A stretch of 64,000 bases of DNA from Oceanimonas doudoroffii (GCF_002242685.1 NZ_NBIM01000001.1:1240001-1304000); one strand, 5' to 3'. Positions 9,562 through 18,841 are shown, counted from the stretch's first letter. Numbers and translations are program-made. Notes: generated by a model not told the origin, from the sequence alone.

Positions 9562-10844
9562 CCCTGGCCATGTTTGCCTCCTTTATCATGCATGTCTTGC
9601 TGGGCCTGCCACTGTTTATTGCCCTGCTGTTCACCGCCGTGGTCGGTTTCATGTTTATCGATCCGTCCATGCTGGGCCGCATGGTGCCGCAGCAGTTTTT
9701 TGGCGGCATTAATGTCTTTTCCCTGATGGCCATTCCACTGTTCATTCTGGCCGGCAACCTGATGAACAGTGCCGGCCTGACGCAACAGCTGATGGCCCTT
9801 GCCCGGGTCCTGGTGGGCCACCTGCGGGGCGGGCTGGGTTATGTCAATGTGGTGTCGAGCGTATTCTTTGCCGGCGTCAACGGCTCGGCGGTGGCCGACA
9901 CCTCGGCGCTGGGCTCCCTGCTGGTGCCGGCGATGAAAAAGGAAGGCTATTCGGCCTCCTATGCCGCCGGCCTGACCGCGGGCAGCTCGCTGATCGGCCC
10001 CATTATTCCGCCCAGCATTTTCATGATCCTCTATGCCTCGCTCACCAATACCTCGGTGGGTGATCTGTTCCTGGCCGGCGTTATTCCCGGTTTGCTGCTG
10101 GGCCTGGTGTTCATGATCATGAACTGGTTTTACGCCCGCAAGGCACAGCTGCCGGTGTCGGGCCAGCGCCCGACCATGGGACTGTTTTTGCAGGCCCTGT
10201 GGGGCGCCCTGCCGGCACTGTTGGCCCCCTTTATCATCGTCGGTGGTATCGTATTTGGGGTGGTCACACCCACGGAGTCGGGTGCCCTCACCGTGGCCTA
10301 TGTGGCCCTGATCGGCCTGTTCACCAAGCAGCTGAGCTGGCACCGGCTGTGGAGCGCCCTGGTGGAAACCGCCCGCCTGACCAGTGCCGTGTTTCTGATC
10401 ATGGCCGCCTCGGCGGTGGTCAGCTGGCTGCTGTCTTACGCCCAGGTGCCCAAGGCCTTCGTGACCCTGTTTGATCCCATTATCGAACAGCCGGTGCTGG
10501 TGCTGTTGTTGCTTAGCCTGATCACCTTTGCCACCGGCATGTTCATGGAAGAGGTATCCGCCCTGATGCTGCTGACCCCCATCTTCATGCCCGTAGCCAT
10601 GGCGGCGGGCGTGGATCCGGTGCACCTCGGCATCATCATCACCCTGAACATCACCATTGCCCTGATAACCCCGCCCATGGGCGCCTGCGTCTTTGTGGCC
10701 GCCGCCGTCAGCCGGCTGGAAATTACCGAGCTGTTCAAGACCATCTGGCCCTTTGTTGCCATCGCGTTGCTGGTGCTGGTGGTGCTGATCCTGTTTCCCG
10801 GGCTGGTGCTGTGGCTGCCCGGACTGTTCGGAGGACAGCTATGA
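9558..10844 (+). CDS. TRAP transporter large permease (DctM family)
   Basis: DctM is the ion-coupled translocation subunit of the TRAP transporter. The 428-residue protein is highly hydrophobic with about eleven to twelve segments and family motifs such as VNVVSSVFFAGVNGSAVADT, GSSLIGPIIPPSI and a C-terminal ITPPMGACVFV. The ATG at 9558 was chosen because it overlaps the dctQ stop; the frame is open upstream but would run inside dctQ. Its own stop overlaps the start of the dipeptidase gene by four bases. Confidence 0.93.
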   Translation: MTLAMFASFIMHVLLGLPLFIALLFTAVVGFMFIDPSMLGRMVPQQFFGGINVFSLMAIPLFILAGNLMNSAGLTQQLMALARVLVGHLRGGLGYVNVVSSVFFAGVNGSAVADTSALGSLLVPAMKKEGYSASYAAGLTAGSSLIGPIIPPSIFMILYASLTNTSVGDLFLAGVIPGLLLGLVFMIMNWFYARKAQLPVSGQRPTMGLFLQALWGALPALLAPFIIVGGIVFGVVTPTESGALTVAYVALIGLFTKQLSWHRLWSALVETARLTSAVFLIMAASAVVSWLLSYAQVPKAFVTLFDPIIEQPVLVLLLLSLITFATGMFMEEVSALMLLTPIFMPVAMAAGVDPVHLGIIITLNITIALITPPMGACVFVAAAVSRLEITELFKTIWPFVAIALLVLVVLILFPGLVLWLPGLFGGQL

Positions 10845-11590
10845 ACGCCCCTATTCCCCTGCTGAATGATCCCGACTGGACGCGCGTGTCTGCGCTTCCC
10901 ATTCGAGAGAACCATGAGGATCTGGTGCCCGCCAGCCTGGCCCCGGCAAACCTGGCGTGCTACCCGGCCTACTACAAGCTGGGCATTCCCAACGCGGTGC
11001 CCGAATGCTATATGCGCCGGGGAGTGTATCAACGCCTGTTGGCGGCGTCCCGCAGCCTGCCCAAGGGCCTGACCCTGCTGGTGATGGACAGCTGGCGCCC
11101 CTATTCGGTACAGCAATATCTGTACGACACCCTGTATAACGCCATTGAAAACCACTGGCCCGACAAGCCCGCCGCCGAGCTGGAGCAACTGACCCGGGAG
11201 TTTGTGTCGCTGCCCAGCACCAATCCTCGAGCCCCCAGTCCCCATCTGACCGGAGGCTCGGTGGACGTAACGCTGATCGATGAGCACGGTTTGATGCTGG
11301 ACATGGGCAGCCAGTTCGACGAAGCCACGCCCTGGTCGCACACCGCCGCCTTTGAACAGCTGGCCTCGCCCACGCCCCATGAGCAGCAGGTGATTGCCAA
11401 CCGTCGCCTGCTCTACCGGGCCATGATCGACGCCGGCTTTACCAACCTGCCCAGCGAATGGTGGCATTACGACTTCGGCAACCAGTTATGGGCCTGGTAC
11501 CGCGGTCAGCCCCAGGCCTGTTACGGCCCCACCCACCCCGAAAGCCTGGAAAGCCGCTGGCGCCAGGAAATAGACCGCCGGCATCAATAG
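10841..11590 (+). CDS. D-alanyl-D-alanine dipeptidase (VanX/DdpX, peptidase M15D)
   Basis: The 249-residue protein carries the zinc-dipeptidase signatures of VanX and DdpX: SPHLTGGSVDVTL (zinc ligands His and Asp in the SxHxxGxxxD pattern) and SEWWHYDFGNQ (catalytic Glu and third zinc His). Upstream, DSWRPYSVQQ matches the conserved Arg region. These enzymes cleave free D-Ala-D-Ala. There is no signal peptide, so it should be cytoplasmic, where it would act on an imported dipeptide. The ATG overlaps the dctM stop, tying it to the TRAP transporter. No vanH or vanA gene is nearby, which argues for nutrition rather than glycopeptide resistance. Confidence 0.88.
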   Translation: MNAPIPLLNDPDWTRVSALPIRENHEDLVPASLAPANLACYPAYYKLGIPNAVPECYMRRGVYQRLLAASRSLPKGLTLLVMDSWRPYSVQQYLYDTLYNAIENHWPDKPAAELEQLTREFVSLPSTNPRAPSPHLTGGSVDVTLIDEHGLMLDMGSQFDEATPWSHTAAFEQLASPTPHEQQVIANRRLLYRAMIDAGFTNLPSEWWHYDFGNQLWAWYRGQPQACYGPTHPESLESRWRQEIDRRHQ

Positions 11591-11609
11591 GCCGGCGGCC
11601 TTCCGCAAC

Positions 11610-11630
11610 GGGCGGCTTTGCCAGCCGCCC
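11610..11630 (+). terminator. possible terminator after the dipeptidase gene
   Basis: GGGCGGCT (11610-11617) and AGCCGCCC (11623-11630) form an eight-base stem. No clear T-run follows, so its strength as an intrinsic terminator is doubtful. Confidence 0.4.
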
Positions 11631-11676
11631 TGCTAATGAGTAAACTGGCTGCATCTAGGTTGTTCGGATTTCGATA

Positions 11677-12219
11677 ATGAAGCAATTTGCCGAGTTTATT
11701 CCGCTGATCATTTTCTTTGTGGTCTACAAAACGGTGGATATCTATGCCGCCACCGGCGCGCTGATGGCCGCCACCTGTGTGCAGATGCTGGTGCAGTGGC
11801 TGCGCCACAAAAAACTGGAAAAAATGCACCTGGTCACCCTGGTGCTGGTGCTGGGGTTTGGCGGCATGACCATGTTTTTTCAGGATGACGCCTTTATCAA
11901 ATGGAAGGTAACCGCGGTCAACGGCCTCTTTGCCCTTGGCCTGCTGATAAGCCGCTACGGCTTTAGCAAAAACCTCATTCAGCAGATGCTGGGCAAGGAG
12001 CTCACCCTGCCCGATGCGATATGGGACAAGGCCAACCTGGCCTGGGCCGGTTTCTTTGCCTTTTGCGGCGCGCTCAACGTCTATGTGGCGTTCAACCTGC
12101 CCCAGGAATGGTGGGTCAACTTCAAGGTATTTGGCCTGCTCGGCCTGACCCTGCTGTTTACCCTGGCGACCGTGCTCTACCTCTACCGCCAGCAACCCGA
12201 ACACAACAATAACCGTTAA
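11677..12219 (+). CDS. yciB: inner-membrane septation protein YciB
   Basis: The 180-residue protein starts [28 protein letters not shown] and has about five membrane segments, matching the YciB/IspA septation-protein family. Members help keep the cell envelope and division apparatus intact, although the biochemical activity is not settled. [17 protein letters not shown] near the end is typical. It is followed 11 bases later by yciI, the same pairing as in many gammaproteobacteria. Confidence 0.93.
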   Translation: MKQFAEFIPLIIFFVVYKTVDIYAATGALMAATCVQMLVQWLRHKKLEKMHLVTLVLVLGFGGMTMFFQDDAFIKWKVTAVNGLFALGLLISRYGFSKNLIQQMLGKELTLPDAIWDKANLAWAGFFAFCGALNVYVAFNLPQEWWVNFKVFGLLGLTLLFTLATVLYLYRQQPEHNNNR

Positions 12220-12230
12220 GGACAAACCTC

Positions 12231-12530
12231 ATGTGGTATGTGATTTTCAGCCAGGACATTCCCGACAGCCTGCCCCTGCGCAAGGAAGCCCGTCCGGCCC
12301 ACCTGGCCCGGTTGCAGGCCCTGGCCGACGAAGGCCGGCTGCTGGTGGCCGGCCCCAACCCGGCCATTGACGCCGAAGACCCGGCCGATGCCGGCTTTAC
12401 CGGCAGCACGGTCATTGCCGAGTTCGACTCCCTCGAGGCCGCTCAAGCCTGGGCCGATGACGATCCCTATGTCGCCGCCGGCGTCTATGCCAGCGTGGTA
12501 GTCAAGCCCTTCAAAAAAGTCCTGCCCTGA
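12231..12530 (+). CDS. yciI: YciI-family protein
   Basis: A 99-residue single-domain protein of the YciI family (dimeric alpha-beta barrel fold). [25 protein letters not shown] contains the conserved early Asp and His of the putative active site, and [16 protein letters not shown] is the family C-terminal motif. Function is not established beyond a possible enzymatic role. It is very probably co-transcribed with yciB. Confidence 0.92.
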   Translation: MWYVIFSQDIPDSLPLRKEARPAHLARLQALADEGRLLVAGPNPAIDAEDPADAGFTGSTVIAEFDSLEAAQAWADDDPYVAAGVYASVVVKPFKKVLP

Positions 12531-12539
12531 CAGCAAGCC

Positions 12540-12562
12540 GGCGCTGTTGCTAAAACAGCGCC
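12540..12562. terminator. hairpin between convergent yciI and atoE
   Basis: GGCGCTGTT (12540-12548) and AACAGCGCC (12554-12562) form a nine-base stem. It lies between genes that converge, so it may end transcription from both sides. A T-rich stretch (CTTCTTTCG) follows on the plus strand. Confidence 0.55.
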
Positions 12563-12598
12563 AGCCTTCTTTCGCCTTCCTTCACCAGCCCACGGGCA

Positions 12599-13945
12599 TC
12601 AGGTCATAAAATACAGCGCACCGGAAATCACCAGGCCGGAATACACCAGCATGATCAGGCAATAGCCCATGATGTCCCTGGCGCCCAGGCCGACAATGCC
12701 AAGCAGCGGCAGGGCCCAGAACGGCTGAATCATGTTGGTCCAGGCGTCGCCCCAGGCGATGGCCATGGCGGTCACCGTGGGGGACACCCCCAGTGCCTCT
12801 GCCGCCGGCAGCATAATGGGCGCCTGCACCGCCCACTGGCCACCGCCGGAAGGCACGAACACATTGACCAGCCCTGCACTGAGAAAAGCCAGCAGCGGAA
12901 AGGTATCGGTGGAAGACCAGGACACAAAGGTCTCGGTGATCTGACGGCCCAGGGAAATGCCTTCGCCGTTGGCGCCCATCATCATGCCCATGATGCCCGC
13001 GTAGAACGGAAACAGCAGCACAATACCGCTGATACCCCGCACGCTTTCGTCCACGGTGCGCATGTAGCGCTCCGGCGTGCCGTGTAGCAGCAGCCCGGAG
13101 AACAGGAAAATCGCGATGACCACATCCAGGCCCAGCACAAACCCCTTGCTGCTGAAGTGGTTGAACAGGTAAATGGCGGCAATGGCCACCAGCCCCAGCC
13201 CCAACAGGCGGCTGTCATCCAGGCGCTGCGCCGGCGTGTCACGCCGAGGCTGTTCACTGCGGGACTCCACCAGCCGGGTCGGATCGGCCACCTTGGCCTG
13301 CTGGCGCGGGTGCATGGCGCGGTTGAGCAGCGGCAGGCCAATCACCAGCAGGGCGATAATGGTCAGGTTGAGAGACGTAAACAGGGTCTGGGACACGCCA
13401 ATCGGATCGGACAGCACGCCGGCGGTAATGTGATGCAGGCTGTCGCCACCACTGGCCAGCGACAGCGGTACCGAGCCGGACAGGCCCCCGTGCCAGATCA
13501 GGAAACCGGAATAGGCGGAAGCCACCAGCAGCGGATAATCTACCCCTTCAACCTTACGCGCCAGCGCCCGGGCAAACACGGCGCCGATCACCAGGCCAAA
13601 GCCCCAGTTGAGCCAGCAACCGGCCAGGGCCACCAGGGTTACCATGACCACCGCCTGCCCCGGTGAGCGGGCCAGGGTCGCTAGGCGGTCCAGCAGGCGG
13701 TTGATCACCGGGGCCGACGCCAGGGCGTGGCCGGTGACGAAGATCAGTCCCATCTGCATCGCAAAACCAAGCAGGGTCCAGAATCCCGCACTCCAGTGCT
13801 GCACCATCTCGGGCAGCGTCTGCTGCGTGGAAACCATGCCGGCGCCCAGCACAAACAGCGTCAGCAGGGTGGAAAACACAAACGGAGAAGGCAGGTAACG
13901 CTGCACCAGGCTCACGCTGAGCCCTGTTACTGTATTGAACATCAT
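12599..13945 (-). CDS. atoE: short-chain fatty acid permease AtoE
   Basis: AtoE imports acetoacetate and short-chain fatty acids. The 448-residue protein begins MMFNTVTGLSVSLVQRYLPSPFVFSTLLTLFVL and has about twelve hydrophobic segments with FVPSGGGQWAVQAPIMLPAA, a hallmark of the family. Two adjacent ATG codons (13945 and 13942) are possible; AAGGA lies better spaced for the second. It is the last gene of the operon behind the two CoA-transferase subunits. The reading frame is open further upstream but that part overlaps the preceding gene. Confidence 0.92.
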   Translation of the reverse strand: MMFNTVTGLSVSLVQRYLPSPFVFSTLLTLFVLGAGMVSTQQTLPEMVQHWSAGFWTLLGFAMQMGLIFVTGHALASAPVINRLLDRLATLARSPGQAVVMVTLVALAGCWLNWGFGLVIGAVFARALARKVEGVDYPLLVASAYSGFLIWHGGLSGSVPLSLASGGDSLHHITAGVLSDPIGVSQTLFTSLNLTIIALLVIGLPLLNRAMHPRQQAKVADPTRLVESRSEQPRRDTPAQRLDDSRLLGLGLVAIAAIYLFNHFSSKGFVLGLDVVIAIFLFSGLLLHGTPERYMRTVDESVRGISGIVLLFPFYAGIMGMMMGANGEGISLGRQITETFVSWSSTDTFPLLAFLSAGLVNVFVPSGGGQWAVQAPIMLPAAEALGVSPTVTAMAIAWGDAWTNMIQPFWALPLLGIVGLGARDIMGYCLIMLVYSGLVISGALYFMT

Positions 13946-13989
13946 TAAGTCCTTTATGTAGATGAACAGCTTTGGTGGACGCTTCGCCG

Positions 13990-14652
13990 TCAGGCCGTGA
14001 AGGTCATTTCCGGTACCTGGTCGGGTACGATCAGCTTGCCAGCCGTTTTGGCCTGAATCTCTTCCACGCTGACCCCGGGGGCCCGCTCCCGCAGAATAAA
14101 GGCGCCGTTTTCGATCTCCAGATAGGCCAGATCCGTCAGCACCCGTTTGATGCAGCCGGCGCCGGTCAGCGGCAGGGTACAATGGGGCAACAGCTTGGAC
14201 TCACCGTTCTTTGAGGCATGGGTCATGGTCACTATGATGTTGTCGGCGCCGGCCACCAAATCCATGGCGCCGCCCATGCCCTTGACCAGTTTGCCGGGAA
14301 TCATCCAGGAGGCAATATTGCCGGCAACATCCACTTCAAAGGCGCCGAGCACGGTCAGATCCACATGGCCGCCCCGTATCATGGCGAAAGACTCCGCCGA
14401 GTCAAAAATGGACGCCCCGGTGCGTGCGGTGACCGTCTGCTTGCCGGCATTGATCATGTCGGCATCCAGCTCTTCTTCGGTGGGAAAGGCCCCCATGCCA
14501 AGCAGGCCGTTCTCGGACTGCAACATGACCTCCATGCCGTCGGGAACATAGTTGGCAACCAGGGTGGGAATGCCGATACCCAGGTTGACATAAAAACCGT
14601 CCTGCAGCTCACGGGCAACGCGCCGGGCCATTTGTTCGCGGGAAAGTGCCAT
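13990..14652 (-). CDS. atoA: 3-oxoacid/acetate-acetoacetyl CoA-transferase subunit B
   Basis: This is the beta subunit of a family I CoA-transferase that moves CoA between acyl-CoA and acetoacetate or a short-chain acid. The 220-residue product has GFYVNLGIGIPTLVANY near the start and the catalytic glutamate region SENGLLGMG at about residue 45. The ATG at 14652 gives the family N-terminus MALSREQMARRVARELQDG. It lies 55 bases after the A subunit and 44 bases before atoE. It could equally be called scoB; substrate preference cannot be fixed by sequence alone. Confidence 0.9.
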   Translation of the reverse strand: MALSREQMARRVARELQDGFYVNLGIGIPTLVANYVPDGMEVMLQSENGLLGMGAFPTEEELDADMINAGKQTVTARTGASIFDSAESFAMIRGGHVDLTVLGAFEVDVAGNIASWMIPGKLVKGMGGAMDLVAGADNIIVTMTHASKNGESKLLPHCTLPLTGAGCIKRVLTDLAYLEIENGAFILRERAPGVSVEEIQAKTAGKLIVPDQVPEMTFTA

Positions 14653-14707
14653 AAGATTGCCTCTTTTACTGATCCAGGGTGTCGACTGCCATGACCGGCC
14701 AGCCGCT

Positions 14708-15406
14708 TCAGCCACGCAGGGTGCGCTGTTCAATGCGTTTCTCAAACCGGCCGCAGATAACCCGGTCCACGTAAATGCCGGGGGTGTGTATCTCACCGGG
14801 CTCCAGTGCGCCGGGCTCGACGATTTCCTCGACCTCGACCACGGTGATTTTGCCGGCGGTAGCCACCAGCGGATTGAAGTTACGGGCGGTATGGCGATAG
14901 ATCACATTGCCATAGTGATCGGCCTTCCAGCCCTTGACGATGGCAACGTCGCCGGTAATGGCCTGTTCGAGAATGTGCGGCCGGCCGTTGAATTCGCGTA
15001 TTTCCTTGCCCTCGGCAATGAGGGTGCCGAAACCGGTGGCGGTATAGAAGGCGGGAATCCCGGCTCCGCCGGCGCGCAGCTTTTCGGCCAGGGTACCCTG
15101 TGGCGTCAGCTCCACTTCCAGTTCACCACTGATCAACAACTGCTCGAACAGGGCATTTTCCCCCACGTAAGACGCGATCACCTTGCGCACCTGCCGGTCT
15201 TCCAGCAGCAGCCCGAGTCCAAAGCCGTCCACACCGCAGTTGTTGGATACCACGGTCAGATCCCGAGTGCCCCGGCGCCTTACCTCGGCGATCAGGTTTT
15301 CGGGAATGCCACACAAGCCGAAACCGCCCGCCAGCAGGGTCATGCCATCCTCAAGGCCTGCAAGGGCCTCCTCGTAGGAATTTACTCGCTTATCGAAACC
15401 CGCCAT
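14708..15406 (-). CDS. atoD: 3-oxoacid/acetate-acetoacetyl CoA-transferase subunit A
   Basis: The alpha subunit of the CoA-transferase. The 232-residue product has [16 protein letters not shown], the CoA-binding glycine-rich loop (family GGFGxxGxP), and [16 protein letters not shown]. The start at 15406 is supported by GAGGAAA upstream. It is the first gene of the operon and faces a LysR gene across a 138-base AT-rich region. It could be named scoA. The acetyl-CoA acetyltransferase usually needed downstream in the pathway is not in this operon. Confidence 0.9.
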   Translation of the reverse strand: MAGFDKRVNSYEEALAGLEDGMTLLAGGFGLCGIPENLIAEVRRRGTRDLTVVSNNCGVDGFGLGLLLEDRQVRKVIASYVGENALFEQLLISGELEVELTPQGTLAEKLRAGGAGIPAFYTATGFGTLIAEGKEIREFNGRPHILEQAITGDVAIVKGWKADHYGNVIYRHTARNFNPLVATAGKITVVEVEEIVEPGALEPGEIHTPGIYVDRVICGRFEKRIEQRTLRG

Positions 15407-15544
15407 TACATTTCCTCTTTCTGTCACTACGGCAACTGAATGTTGCAAAGAGTATCCATTCGGGTTATTTATTTGTTAAGTTAAATTTATCAATCAATTG
15501 ATTTACTTTTTAAAATAATTGACCACCGCGAGAACGTTGATTTC
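15407..15544. promoter_or_regulatory. divergent promoter region of the ato operon and its LysR gene
   Basis: This stretch is far more AT-rich than its surroundings. It contains ATCAAT-CA-ATTGAT at 15489-15502 within a longer imperfect palindrome (flanking AAGTTAAA and TTTACTTT). A site of this kind between a LysR gene and its divergent target is the usual place for a LysR operator. Exact promoters were not resolved. Confidence 0.55.
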
Positions 15545-16435
15545 ATGACCGCCAAGCAGCTCCGTGCCTTTATCGCCGTTGCCCAAACTCTGAATTTTGC
15601 CCAGGCCTGTGAACGGCTGCACCTGTCCCAGTCGGCCCTGAGCCTGACCATCAAAGCCCTGGAAGATCACCTGGGCGGCCGCCTGTTCAGCCGTACCACA
15701 CGCCAGGTTCGCCTGACACCGGAAGGCGAGGCCCTGCTGCCGCTGGCACGGCGCCTGATGGCGGAGTGGGATAATGCCGAAGATCAGCTGCGTCAGCGCT
15801 TTGACCTTCAGCAGGGACGCGTCACCCTGGCCGCCATGCCGTCTTTTGCCGGCAACCTGTTGCCGCCTCTGCTGAAAACCTTTCGCAACCGTTATGAAAA
15901 AATCAATGTGACGGTCAATGACGTGATCAACGAGCAGGTGATCGACATGGTGCAGGATGGCCAGGTGGAGCTGGGAATCGCCTTTGAGCCGCCGCCGTCC
16001 ACCCGCCTGCAGTTCATCCCGCTGTACCGGGATCGCTTCGTTGCCGTGGTGCCGGCGGACGCTGAACTGGCCAGTAACCAAGAAGTGACCTGGCGGCAGC
16101 TGCTGACACAGCCGTTTATTACCCTGCAGCGCCCCTCGGCGGTGCGGCTGTTGCTGGAGCAGCACCTGCGGGAATGGCAGCTGGCCTTGCCGGTGGCATT
16201 TGAAAGCCACCAGCTCGCCACCGTGGGCAGAATGGTGGGCTGCGGCCTGGGCGTCAGCGTGGTGCCGGCGCTGTGCAGGGAGCAGATGCACGAACTGGGT
16301 GCCTGCTGCATGCCGTTGATCGACCCGGTGATTGAGCGCCCGGTGGGCATTCTCAGCAGGACGGATCACGAATTGTCCGTCGCCGCCCAGGCACTTTACG
16401 ACATACTGCTCTCCTCCCCCGTGCCGGCCTGTTAG
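15545..16435 (+). CDS. LysR-family regulator, divergent from the ato operon
   Basis: The 296-residue protein has an N-terminal LysR helix-turn-helix (MTAKQLRAFIAVAQTLNFAQ, then SQSALSLTIKALEDHLGGRLF) and an effector-binding domain of normal length. Its position back to back with the CoA-transferase/AtoE operon suggests it activates or represses that operon, perhaps in response to acetoacetate or an acyl-CoA. In E. coli the equivalent genes are instead controlled by the AtoS-AtoC two-component system. Confidence 0.88.
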   Translation: MTAKQLRAFIAVAQTLNFAQACERLHLSQSALSLTIKALEDHLGGRLFSRTTRQVRLTPEGEALLPLARRLMAEWDNAEDQLRQRFDLQQGRVTLAAMPSFAGNLLPPLLKTFRNRYEKINVTVNDVINEQVIDMVQDGQVELGIAFEPPPSTRLQFIPLYRDRFVAVVPADAELASNQEVTWRQLLTQPFITLQRPSAVRLLLEQHLREWQLALPVAFESHQLATVGRMVGCGLGVSVVPALCREQMHELGACCMPLIDPVIERPVGILSRTDHELSVAAQALYDILLSSPVPAC

Positions 16436-16577
16436 CCTCTAAGGCATGCCGGTGTGCCCTCGGCTCACGCTTTTGAACAAAAAACGAGCGGTAAATTTGC
16501 CTATTTCCACACTATGGATAAGGCTCATTTATGTCCTTGCTTGAAGGACATAATAAGCACACGGGAGACATAGCAAT

Positions 16578-16865
16578 ATGCATAAATTACTGACTTCAGC
16601 CCTGCTGGGAGTATTACTGACCGCAGGCGTGCCGGCGCTGGCCAACGAAACCCAGGCCGACAATCCGGTGGTGACCAGCATCAACATCAACACCGCCAGC
16701 CGTGATCAGCTGGCGCAGCTATCCGGTGTGGGGCAGGCCAAGGCCGATGCCATTGTGGCCTACCGGGAAGCCAACGGCCCCTTTGAGTCGGTGGATGATC
16801 TGATGCAGGTCAGGGGCATCGGCGAAGCCACGGTAGAGAAAAACCGCCACCTGCTGAGCAACTGA
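16578..16865 (+). CDS. ComEA-family helix-hairpin-helix protein
   Basis: A 95-residue secreted protein: signal peptide (MHKLLTSALLGVLLTAGVPA, cleavage after ALA) followed by tandem helix-hairpin-helix motifs (INTASRDQLAQLSGVGQAKA and FESVDDLMQVRGIGEATVEK). Family members bind DNA without sequence specificity; ComEA acts in DNA uptake and E. coli YbaV is the closest simple architecture. No other competence gene is adjacent, so a role in natural transformation is only a possibility. Confidence 0.88.
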   Translation: MHKLLTSALLGVLLTAGVPALANETQADNPVVTSININTASRDQLAQLSGVGQAKADAIVAYREANGPFESVDDLMQVRGIGEATVEKNRHLLSN

Positions 16866-16882
16866 TTGGCTGAATAAACACA

Positions 16883-16915
16883 CTGCCCCGTTCGGTGAAT
16901 GGCCGAACGGGGCAG
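16883..16915 (+). terminator. hairpin after the ComEA-like gene
   Basis: A 13-base perfect stem: CTGCCCCGTTCGG (16883-16895) and CCGAACGGGGCAG (16903-16915), followed by CTTTGGTTA. The stem is strong but the T-run is weak. Confidence 0.6.
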
Positions 16916-16958
16916 CTTTGGTTATGATAGCCGCCTTGTTCCCCATTCCGGTTTTCCC

Positions 16959-17864
16959 ATGTCAAAGCAACAATCCATTCGCAAGGCCGTGATCCCCGTG
17001 GCCGGCCTCGGTACCCGCATGCTGCCTGCCACCAAGGCCATTCCCAAGGAAATGCTGCCGGTGGTCGACAAGCCGCTGATCCAGTATGTGGTGAGTGAGG
17101 CGGTGGCCGCCGGCATCAAGGAGATTGTGCTGGTCACCCATGCCAGCAAAAATTCCATTGAAAACCACTTCGACACCAGCTTCGAGTTGGAAGCCACCCT
17201 GGAAAAACGGGTCAAGCGCCAGCTGCTGAGCGAAGTGCAGAACATCTGTCCCCCCGACGTGACCATAATGCACGTGCGCCAGGGCGAAGCCCGTGGCCTG
17301 GGCCACGCCATTCTCTGTGCCCATCCCCTGGTGGGCGATGCCCCCTTTGCCATTCTGCTGCCCGACGTGCTGATTGACGACGCCGCCTGCGATCTGGACA
17401 AAGACAACCTGGCCGCCATGATTGCCGCCTTTGGCGACAGCGGGCACAGCCAGATCCTGGTGGAGCCGGTAGCCGATGAGCTGGTGGATCAGTTTGGTAT
17501 CGTCGACCTGGGGGATGCCACCCTGAACCAGGGCGAGTCGGCGGCCATTGCCGCCATGGTGGAAAAGCCGGCCCGGGACGAAGCGCCGTCCAACCTCTCG
17601 GTGGTGGGTCGCTATGTGCTGCCGGCCTCCATCTGGCCGCTGCTGAAGAAAACCCCGCTGGGCAAGGGCGATGAAGTGCAGCTCACCGACACCATTGCCA
17701 TGCTGATGGCCGAAGAGCGGGTAGATGCCCACCACATCACCGGCAAGAGCCACGACTGTGGCAGCAAGCTGGGTTATATGATGGCCAACGTGGAATACGG
17801 CCTGCGCCACAAGGAGCTGGGCGAGGCGTTTCGCCAAAGCCTGCAGCAGCTGCAGGCTCAGTAA
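16959..17864 (+). CDS. galU: UTP-glucose-1-phosphate uridylyltransferase GalU
   Basis: GalU makes UDP-glucose from UTP and glucose 1-phosphate for envelope polysaccharides and trehalose. The 301-residue protein has the nucleotidyltransferase N-terminus [25 protein letters not shown] and the family motifs VEKPA and LTDTIAML. The ATG at 16959 gives the expected [16 protein letters not shown]; the upstream in-frame start at 16899 would lie in the hairpin region. It converges with the rssB-like gene, the same neighbourhood as in E. coli. Confidence 0.95.
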   Translation: MSKQQSIRKAVIPVAGLGTRMLPATKAIPKEMLPVVDKPLIQYVVSEAVAAGIKEIVLVTHASKNSIENHFDTSFELEATLEKRVKRQLLSEVQNICPPDVTIMHVRQGEARGLGHAILCAHPLVGDAPFAILLPDVLIDDAACDLDKDNLAAMIAAFGDSGHSQILVEPVADELVDQFGIVDLGDATLNQGESAAIAAMVEKPARDEAPSNLSVVGRYVLPASIWPLLKKTPLGKGDEVQLTDTIAMLMAEERVDAHHITGKSHDCGSKLGYMMANVEYGLRHKELGEAFRQSLQQLQAQ

Positions 17865-18841
17865 GGCACCCGGCTGGCGGTCAGCTCAATGCGGCCGCCA
17901 TGGCTGCCGCTGAGGCTGAGCTCGAGGGGAAAACGGCAATACTGTTGCCAGGGGCTGGCGCTAAAGCTGCCCCGCCCCACCGGGCCGACATTGCACTGCT
18001 CCAGCCAGTCACAGCCGACCATGCCGCCATTGGCCGCCTCCAGGGTATTGCTGTGGGCCTTGAGCCGCAGCAGCATGAGGTTGATGCCCGCGGTCAATCC
18101 CGCCTCAAACAGCCGCTGATTGATGTATTCCAGGGTCTGTGCCGGACTGTGCAGCGGGCTGCTGGCGCCACTGCGGTACTGCCGCAACGGCTCATTGAGC
18201 AAAAATGCCACCAGCAGCATCAGCATGGGGGTGTCCTGATGCAGTGGGTCGAACTCCGCCACCAGCAATAACAAATCGTCTTCCAGCCGCACCGACTGGG
18301 TAACCATCCAAGGCGTGCTGTGCCGGCACTGCAGCCGCCAGTCACCCAGGTGCTGCTCCCCCGACGGCCCCAACTCCCTGAGCAAACGCGTGGCGGCCAT
18401 GTCCCGGTGGCGATAGAACTCCAGGTGTGACGCCAGCTCCCGCAACTCCTTGTGTTCGCGCATGCCCGCCGGCAGCAGACTGGCGGCCAGCCGGCTTTTT
18501 ACCGCCGTCCAGTCACCCACCGGCTTTATCAGGTAATCACTGGCACCGGCCCTGAGTGCCTGGGCCACCTCGGCCATGTTGCCGGCCCCCGACACCGCCA
18601 CAAAGGGCAGCGACGGTTGCTGCTGGTGCAACAGGGTTACCAGAGGCAGGCCTCCGGGCGTGGCCAGCCACAGGTTGCCCAGCACCAGATCGGGCCGAAG
18701 CCGGGCCGCCAGCATCACCCCCTCGGCGGCACTGTCGGCCTCCAGCACGCGGGCGCCCCACAACTCCAGCCAGGCAAACGCCTGCCGGCGAAATACGTCG
18801 TCATCGTCTATCAGCAGCACCAGGGTAGCCGGTGTGAACAT
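17858..18841 (-). CDS. rssB: RssB-like response regulator with a degenerate receiver
   Basis: The 327-residue protein has an N-terminal receiver domain and a C-terminal region resembling the RssB pseudo-phosphatase. RssB delivers the stationary-phase sigma factor RpoS to ClpXP. The acidic cluster DDDD (residues 12-15), Ser84 and Lys106 of the receiver are kept, but the phosphoacceptor position reads [15 protein letters not shown], with Asn56 instead of Asp. The assignment to RssB rests on domain order, length and the neighbouring galU. The last seven bases overlap galU's end on the opposite strand. Confidence 0.72.
   Translation of the reverse strand: MFTPATLVLLIDDDDVFRRQAFAWLELWGARVLEADSAAEGVMLAARLRPDLVLGNLWLATPGGLPLVTLLHQQQPSLPFVAVSGAGNMAEVAQALRAGASDYLIKPVGDWTAVKSRLAASLLPAGMREHKELRELASHLEFYRHRDMAATRLLRELGPSGEQHLGDWRLQCRHSTPWMVTQSVRLEDDLLLLVAEFDPLHQDTPMLMLLVAFLLNEPLRQYRSGASSPLHSPAQTLEYINQRLFEAGLTAGINLMLLRLKAHSNTLEAANGGMVGCDWLEQCNVGPVGRGSFSASPWQQYCRFPLELSLSGSHGGRIELTASRVPY

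Noticed and set aside
10841..11590. Vancomycin-resistance gene cluster
   Set aside because: The dipeptidase is VanX-like, but there are no vanH, vanA or vanS/R genes, and gram-negative DdpX enzymes serve D-Ala-D-Ala use.
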